Assembly: GCA_030533445.1 (NCBI GenBank)
Contig: CM060072.1
Span: forward strand, 28,319,766 to 28,383,765
Direction: 5' to 3'
Length of the DNA stretch: 64,000 nucleotides
From: Cyprinodon diabolis
Taxonomy: Eukaryota; Chordata; Actinopteri; Cyprinodontiformes; Cyprinodontidae
The translations under genes were made by a program, and so were the position numbers. Below the pieces are notes generated by a model. The model ran no database searches and was not told the origin of the DNA. It was given only the letters and a program-made list of their open reading frames with translations. Shown in pieces: positions 57,520-64,000 of the stretch; within the stretch, counting starts at the first letter, position 1, and each line of letters opens with the position of its first letter.

Positions 57520-59404
57520 AGGCGCTTAAGGCATCTAAGAGATGGAAAATGGACCAAACCCTAACCAGTTCTACTTCTACTGTACACTGACTTTATCCAA
57601 TTAAGAGGTTATATGGGTCCAAGGCTCAAAAATAAAGTTACTTTAACATTGATCAAGAGTTTGGATTCTGTTTGAACTCAAAGCTAAATAAACAGCAGAA
57701 GTACAAAGCTGAAAAGGGAAAAATGGGTGAAATGATTCCACCTCCACAGCAACACTGAACCAGAAGCACGATAGTAATAGAGCGGGTTTGTATTAGGAGC
57801 TTCTATAAACACATCAGACTTTCTACTTCTTCAGGTGAATAAATAGATCTGTAGTTAACAGGCAGACCATCACAGCTTTAAACATTTGGTTTAATTATGC
57901 CTTCTTTGTTTATTAGAAGGTCCTGTTTTATTTTCAATTAAATTTTGAATATTTCATTTAAAAAAAAAAGTCTCAGAGTCAAAGCAGAGAAGATGATCAC
58001 CGCAAGAACCGATCAAAAAATAAGTAAAGATTTCCTTAGAGAAGTGTTTTCACCATAAAAATGCTCTTAAAATACGTCACATGGTGCTGCTATGGTGTTG
58101 AGATAGAGCTTTTGACCCATATGCCAGCTGTCAAAGGTCCGAGTCCCGGTCATCCTGACCTTTTGCCAAATGTCTCTCCCTGCTCTTCTAACCTACCTTC
58201 CAGTCAGCAGGCTTTCATAACAAAAATAAAGGCCAATAGAGCCTTAAATGAAAGAAATGAAGTATATTACATGCACTTCAAATGAGATCATGAAGTTTGT
58301 TTTCTTATTCTAAATCATCATATATGACAAATTGTCTCACTAACCAGATCAAAACAAGGACAAATACACAAATATGGCTTTAGAGAAAGGGAAATGAAAT
58401 TTTATGGACATTTTTCTATTTTTAGTCATAAATGAAAACATTCTTAGCAATTGAGTTTCATTCTCACACATCTAACTTAATCTTCATGAAATATTTAATC
58501 TAATTTTAATCTCAATCTACCAGTTATGGGGTGAGAGGGGCTTAGTTCAGGTTCCAGTGTTACAATAGAATTGTTTTTATTTAAAAACTTATCTAACTGA
58601 ATGATTTATCCTCCTAGTTTTCTCCATTTAGTTCCAGCTTTCATGTCTTTATCAGATTATGAAGGAAGGAAGGAGCTGGAGAAAGTCAGGAGCAGAAAGT
58701 AAAGATATGCTTAAGCACTGATATAAAACTGCTCCCAGTTTTTCCATGTTTCATTCATTAGAATCTGGCTCTGTGCCTTTAAACGGTGGTTCCATCTGAA
58801 GCAACACCGAGTAACCTCTAGGTGGACCATCCAGGTCCAGGGAGTTACAAATCCAGCCCAGGTTTCCTTCCTGCTCACTTAACTAGATGATTTTAATAAA
58901 ACCTCCTGGAGCTGCACATGCAAACAGTTGGAGCTGATCTCTGTACAGGATTTCTACTTCCTGGACCTGGATTTTCCACCTCTGCAAACAAACAAACATC
59001 CCAGAGAATAAAAACCAGTCGTACACAAACACAGGTTTCTAAATAGATCTATATTTGAGGTGACAATTTAAAAACGGCAGCTGAAAATGGAACGGCGCCA
59101 CAGGAGCGCGCCGCCCTAACTACAGAAATCCAATGGATACAACAGTGTGAAAAGAAAGGCAGCCGTCTCAGCGAACACATCGTTTAAACTGCTGGACGAA
59201 GCTGGAATCATCCAGAACGTGGAACCAGTTCCTCTGATCCCTTTAGAAACAAAAAACAATACTGCCCCCCCAAAAATATCTGTTGATTGAATGTAAAGAA
59301 AGAGCAGAAACGATGCAGAGCTGTACAGATCTAGATAGATCAAAGCATGGAGGCTGCGCCATGCTGTCTGCGCTCTGTGATTGGCTGAAGGTTTCCTCTA
59401 GGAA
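57520..59404. other. Spacer and probable 3' UTR of the minus-strand Rag gene
   Basis: No coding sequence was seen. The minus-strand gene ends at 59405, so its 3' UTR extends leftwards. A minus-strand AATAAA (TTTATT on plus) lies near 58577, but the true end is undecided. Confidence 0.4.
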
Positions 59405-62400
59405 TTAACGCATCCTCATGTGCAGGCTGTGTTTGGGCCCGTCCACCCGCTCCAGCTTCTCAAAGTGTTTCCTGGCGTTACGGATGTTGATGAGAGTCGC
59501 TGCAGAAGCTGGTGAAGATTAAAAACAATTAACATTAAAACAGAAAACATCAGATCTTTGAAACCATCAAAGAACTTCTTCCTGATGACCAAACAGATTT
59601 TCTTCATTCTAGCTGGAGGAAGAGTGGTGCTTTGACTAGGCCATTCTGAGCAATTTGCTCTGATGAAGGTGAACCTCTGATTTTCATTCGTCGTCTCTCG
59701 CTAACCTTCCCTTTGGCTGCTGAAGGAAAGTGTGCCTAAAGTGTCATTTACAGGGACGCGTGGCGTCCTTTTTTTCCACCACATTTGTCGCCAGAAATGA
59801 TGGAACCGGCAGGATAACAAAGACGTTTGAACGTGCTTTAGGAAGCAGATCACAGACATGAGTCGTTCTAGGTGGAAACTTTCAGGCTCTTATAAACAAA
59901 CATGGTGGTAGTCAGAAACATGCACAACTTTGACTCAAGAAAATAAAAATGGAATCATCTGTGACTCCCCCCCCCCAAAAGAAACTAATACCTGAATCAA
60001 AATGAATGATGCGGTTAATAAGAAGCGATTCTTAATCAGAGCCTCATAGTTAATTGCAAGATTATTAACGATAAACAGCAGAACTTCTCTGCTGGGATAA
60101 GTTGGCAGGCATTAACTGAAAGGTTTGAAACATGATAGAAGACATGATAGCAGTTAGCATGGTAGAAGGAGAAGTCTTTATGAATTAATTACCTTCATGG
60201 AGCCACATTTTAACCTCAGAGGAACCAGAACCACCCGTTTAAAAGCTATGCTAACATGAAAATGTCTGAATGATGTAATTACACTAAACAGAGAGCTAGC
60301 TCACAGTTAGCGTCCATTTCATTAAAACGTGGAAAATAATCCTGACAAACCCTGTCTGTTAATGATAGCTCTACATCTCTGTTCATCAGAGATGAGTATA
60401 GTTTCACATATTTTACTCCTCTTATTAAATTATCCTAATAGTTTCCTCTTTTTTATATTTTATAAATACGTTTAAAGATGTGTAAGAAAACAGTTTTTGT
60501 TTATTCTGTCAATCTAATAAAACTGGAATAAATACTTTAAAAAATGTACTGCTTTCTTAATTCAGCATGTTTTAAAAACATAGGCAGCCCTCCATGTTAT
60601 GAAATGATCCTCCTGATAAAAAATAAAATGGCCTCTTATCAATTAACTTGAGATTAATTCATTAATCGCCAACTTTCACCCCCAGTCCCGGACTGATTGT
60701 TTGCCATTATAAAAGCCAAGGGCGGTGTAATTTAACACTAGAAGTGTGAGTTAAAAAGCTCTTCTTAAAATAAATTTTAAACTGAAGGGATGGACACATT
60801 TCTCAAGAAAGGTCAAATTTTAAGTTTCCAAACTCTGCAGTGGGAGTTCGATTTGGGAAAAAAATAAAATAAAAAAATGAAGATTTTTATCTTCAAGTAG
60901 AGGACGACTTTAAAAGAGATAAGCCCAGTCCCCCCCAGGTGAAATGAGCACAAGTGATGCATATAAAACCAAAAGTAATAAAGTGGTATCAAAACTGTAT
61001 AAAGGATTAATAGTTAATAGGAAAAACCTCAACGGTGTATAATAGGGACAAATGGGTGAAGGAACTATAGGAGGGCATAAATGATGACATGAGGGAATCT
61101 ATCTGTAAATCCCAGGTTAACCCTACTAGTTCTAGGAATTGTCAAAGTTACTGTTGGATACATTTTGTCTGGTTCTTTATTACTCCAAAGATAAAAACTG
61201 CATCCCTGTCTTTAATCTAACCCTACTGGAGACTGTGAGGAGAACAGGATGGGGGTCATGCACATTTCTTCTGGCAGTGCTGCAATTTGTCCCAAATTTG
61301 GGAAAATGTTGGGAAAAGAATTTAGAAGATACTGGGATACAGCCCCAGAATATGTTATGTAATGGGAGCAGAGATTCAGAAAAAAATATCTTTATTTATT
61401 TTAAATTCTGTTGGCAGCAGCAGATGGTCCAAACAGGAACCCCTACAGGTAAAAATTGGATGGATGCTGTAGAAGAAATTCACCCAAATTGTTCTGTTTG
61501 TTATTATATGTACCTTTTGAAAAATAATCAAATTCAAGTAAAAAAAACAAACAACTACTTTCATTTTGTCATGATTCCATCATTTTTTCCCTAATCTTGA
61601 GCTCAAGAAGTGGATTTAATGATGACCACCATATTTGTTACGGATTTGATTTGTTTCTTAAAACCAGGAAGAATGAATGTAGTTTGGGTCCGCGTCTCAT
61701 ATCTATTTCTATTTCAACAAAATAAAACTGAAGGAACATCCCCAGAGACTGTGGTTTTAATCACATTGGCTGCAGCTGCTCCAGGGTCACCCTTGCTTTT
61801 TAAAAACCAGGCCTGCTCTTCCTCTAACTTCAGTTTCATCTCTAACGTCAGTGGAATAAACTGAAGCACATCCACACTACTCACGGATAGAGGGGTCCGA
61901 CATGATCACCATGACGTAAGTGTTGGAGGTGAAGACGTCAATAAAGGCGGCGAAGTTGGAGTTTCTAACTTCCATACTTTGGAAGGAAGCAGCCAGTTTA
62001 CTGGAATCACAGGACAGATATGAAATCACAGAGATCCGGGGAGGTAGAAAACATTTGACAGATCCATTTCCAGGTCAACTCACCTACAGCTGAGCTTGAA
62101 CTGTTTGATGATGTTACTGATCTTCTCGAACCTGTGAGCGTCGCGCTGCTCTTTGCACTGGTAATGGGAGATCACCTGCAGGAGCAGATCACACGGCTCC
62201 ATCAGAACATTTTACCTTCCACAGTCCTGATCTAATGGAATGAGGTGGCGTTGTCTCTCACCAGGAAGGTGGCTCTCTCAAAGAGAAGGACTTCATCTGC
62301 TTCTATGATCTGTGCAAAATTTCTCAGGTTGGTCTCCAGCTGCTGGACGTTTGGGATGAGCTGATAAACTATGCTGGACCAGGCCTGCAAAGACACCAGA

Positions 62401-62561
62401 ACCAGGTGTTTACCAACAGAGCCCCCTTTACTGTTTGAATAAACCTGCTGGTTGGGTTGACTTACCTTGTACAAGGTTTCGTCCCAGATTGACGTCCTGA
62501 AGCATGTGCAAGCTAAAGGTCTGGATAGCCTCTTCAGATCTTCTTCACGCTCCTTAAAGAT
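59405..62561 (-). CDS. rraga: RagA/RagB GTPase, C-terminal part (last five exons; 5' end outside window)
   Basis: In transcript order the exons are 62561-62466, 62384-62262, 62175-62084, 62000-61885 and 59508-59405. All have GT-AG borders and compatible phases, and give the last 176 codons plus stop of a protein usually about 313 residues. Rag A/B pairs with Rag C/D at the lysosome surface and recruits mTORC1 when amino acids are present. Visible blocks are '[16 protein letters not shown]', '[20 protein letters not shown]', '[19 protein letters not shown]' and, near the end, '[18 protein letters not shown]'. These cover the end of the G domain and the roadblock dimerisation domain. The exons with the P-loop and HKMD motif are not between 62565 and 64000, so they lie beyond the edge. 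The C-terminus is two residues longer than the mammalian form (HMRMR). In mammals RRAGB has introns and RRAGA does not; fish names vary, so rragb is an equally fair label. Confidence 0.93.
60900..61720 (+). pseudogene. L1-type LINE C-terminal fragment inside the Rag gene
   Basis: Plus-strand frames give pieces such as '[14 protein letters not shown]'-like wording, 'IWENVGKRI' and 'KILGYS'. This matches the Cys-rich C-terminal region of L1 ORF2 ('CGxxxGTxxHxFWxCP'). Frames shift repeatedly; the longest open piece (61139-61594) is an off-frame read. It lies antisense in the last Rag intron. Confidence 0.5.
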
Positions 62562-62778
62562 CTGAAGAAGCAGAGAAGATGCATTGCCTTCAGAAACCAG
62601 ACCGTTAACAAAAAACCTTGATCTGAACAACACTTCACGGGTTTAAAAAAACTGCTTTCTTGTGAAGGGAGGCGAAATCTGCAGCAGAAGCTCTCCAGAC
62701 AGAGAAGACACAAAAGGTCTCCTTCAAGCAGAACAAAAGCCATAAACAAGCAGCCTGAGATGAATCTCAGGAGCTCCA

Positions 62779-62830
62779 TGTATTAGAGTGGCCTAGTCAA
62801 AGTCCACACCTATTGAAAGGATCAGAAACT
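62779..62830 (+). pseudogene. Tiny Tc1 transposase remnant
   Basis: 'VLEWPSQSPHLL' matches the 'WPSQSPDLNPIE' block of Tc1 transposases. Only about 15 codons remain. Confidence 0.55.
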
Positions 62831-62959
62831 GCAGATCAGTAGCGCACCCTCCAACCTGACAGAGTTTGGGATTCCTAGTGTAAACAAGGTCAATGCTTTT
62901 GGCACAATAGAGATTCTTTTGGACGAATATAAGGATTTTTCTTTTTTTTCTTCTTTTCT

Positions 62960-64000
62960 TTGCACCAAAAGCAGAATGTTGATGTTGGACGATTTCATGA
63001 GCATAAAGCTGCAGGTCCAGAGTCATTCCCTGACAGACTGACTGCATCCCGAACCGCCTCCTCACCACTAACCCTCCTAACCTACGCTATCAGTGTGACT
63101 TCCAACAAAGGGCAAGGAGTTTTGCGATCATACTTTGGAGTTCCAGTTAGAAGACCAGCAACTTCGTTTTGCACCAGCTGTAAACGAGACAGCAAAACCT
63201 TACACTGAGAGAGGAAATAAAAGCAGGGATAACTGTTTCAAAGGGCTGACAGCAGTAAAGGTTTTAGTTTTGCCAATTGTCTTAACTGATAAAAGTAAGA
63301 TCTGACAACTTAAATCAATTTAAATCATTGTCCATCTTAAAACCCAAATTTGTGATGGTGGATTTAAAATAGGGTGTCAGGGGTCCTAGGTCTATAGCAG
63401 TGGAGTCACTAGGTCCAAACACTATAACTTCCGTTCTCTTCTCATTGAAATGAAAAAATTTAGGACCAACTAGGCTTTAATGTCTAAACACTTCAATGAG
63501 GACTTCACTGAAAAACCATCTCCCTGCTTTAGGGAGCAGGGAGATGTCTTCTCAGTATGGAATCGAATGGCAGCAAATACAGAGAAAAGGGGCCCGAAAA
63601 GTGAGCCTTGTGGGACTCCGTAGGGTAGACTTAGACTGTTGATCAGATATAATCCGGTGTGCTGGGTCCCTGCTAAATGATTCAGACGTGTTTTTAGAAT
63701 ATGGTGGTCAATCGTGTCAAAAGCTACCGTTAGATCAAGCAGAACTAAAAGCTACCAAAGTCACAGGCTGACAGAATATCATTAAAACTTGTAGCAATGC
63801 TGATTCAGTGCTATGAGGAGCCTTAAACCCAGACTGAAATATTTCAAGGAGTTCATTTTCCTCCAGATGATGTTTAAGCTAAGAGAAACAGATCTTTTCC
63901 AAGACTTTTGAAATAAATGTTAGCTTAGAAATAGACCTATAAATGGACATCTCTGATGAGCTGGATTCATCTATTAGACCTTAATAACAGGTTTCTGTTT
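62960..64000 (-). pseudogene. LINE reverse-transcriptase remnant, runs off the window
   Basis: Minus-strand frames give 'VAFDTIDHHILKTRL' (about 63755-63690), then 'YGVPQGSLFGPLFSV' (about 63630-63580), and 'LQLVQNEVAGLLTG' near 63170. These are the FDxxDH, GVPQGS and C-terminal blocks of L2-like fish LINEs. Several stops and an internal deletion that removes the catalytic YADD segment show it is inactive. It lies in the Rag gene intron or upstream region. Confidence 0.85.
63517..63546. repeat. 12-bp perfect hairpin in the LINE remnant
   Basis: Arms catctccctgct (63517-63528) and its complement (63535-63546) enclose a 6-nt loop. The hairpin falls at the place where the LINE frame is disrupted. 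Confidence 0.8.

Noticed and set aside
61139..61594. 151-codon plus-strand frame in the Rag intron
   Set aside because: The meaningful similarity, L1 C-terminal wording, is in other frames of the same stretch, so this is an off-frame read of a dead LINE.
62565..64000. Search for the GTP-binding exons of the Rag gene
   Set aside because: No P-loop or HKMD-coding exon was found; the stretch is LINE and other repeat DNA, so those exons must lie beyond the window.

Overview
This is a window of vertebrate nuclear DNA, almost certainly from a ray-finned (teleost) fish. The genes are split by GT-AG introns, codon-level similarity is to vertebrate proteins, and the spacers are AT-rich and full of typical fish repeats: Penelope-like elements, L2/Rex1-like LINEs, Tc1 and hAT/Harbinger miniature elements, tRNA-derived SINEs and long (AT)n arrays. 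The species cannot be read from the sequence. There are no bacterial operons, CRISPR arrays or phage features.

Three protein-coding genes are supported. (1) 9945-~32150, + strand: a complete plastin/fimbrin gene, best assigned to T-plastin (pls3). It has 15 coding exons joining to a 622-residue actin-bundling protein with two EF hands and four calponin-homology domains. (2) 44741-51735, + strand: a complete olfactory-type cyclic-nucleotide-gated channel alpha subunit (cnga2), with six coding exons joining to 689 residues; the last exon carries most of the channel. (3) 62561-59405, - strand: the last five exons (176 codons) of a RagA/RagB GTPase gene; its N-terminal GTP-binding exons lie outside the window. 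The human counterparts PLS3, CNGA2 and RRAGB are all X-linked, so the trio looks like a remnant of ancient linkage.

Layout: 1-9944 is upstream DNA with a hairpin-bearing 62-bp satellite at the left edge, a nested pair of DNA transposons with readable target-site duplications (2711-3988), a LINE fragment and a second intact-looking hAT-type element (5104-5838). 9945-32150 is pls3, with microsatellites and miniature elements in its introns. 32230-44740 is intergenic and repeat-rich. It contains a possible small two-exon transcription unit or LTR-like piece (33602-34104), LINE and Tc1 remnants, a 41-bp palindrome, and several nested insertions. 44741-51735 is cnga2, with a Penelope remnant and LINE remnants in introns. 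51736-59404 is the convergent spacer between cnga2 and the Rag gene and holds a decayed Penelope-like element. 59405-64000 holds the 3' half of the Rag gene and a LINE remnant on the minus strand.

The genes are functionally unrelated: cytoskeleton, sensory transduction and mTORC1 amino-acid signalling. No new multi-gene system is evident. The best leads are the satellite hairpin unit, the possible small spliced ORF, the altered pore mouth in the Cnga2 protein, and the well-preserved footprints of transposon nesting. All identifications rest on reading translations and motifs by eye; no database search was run.
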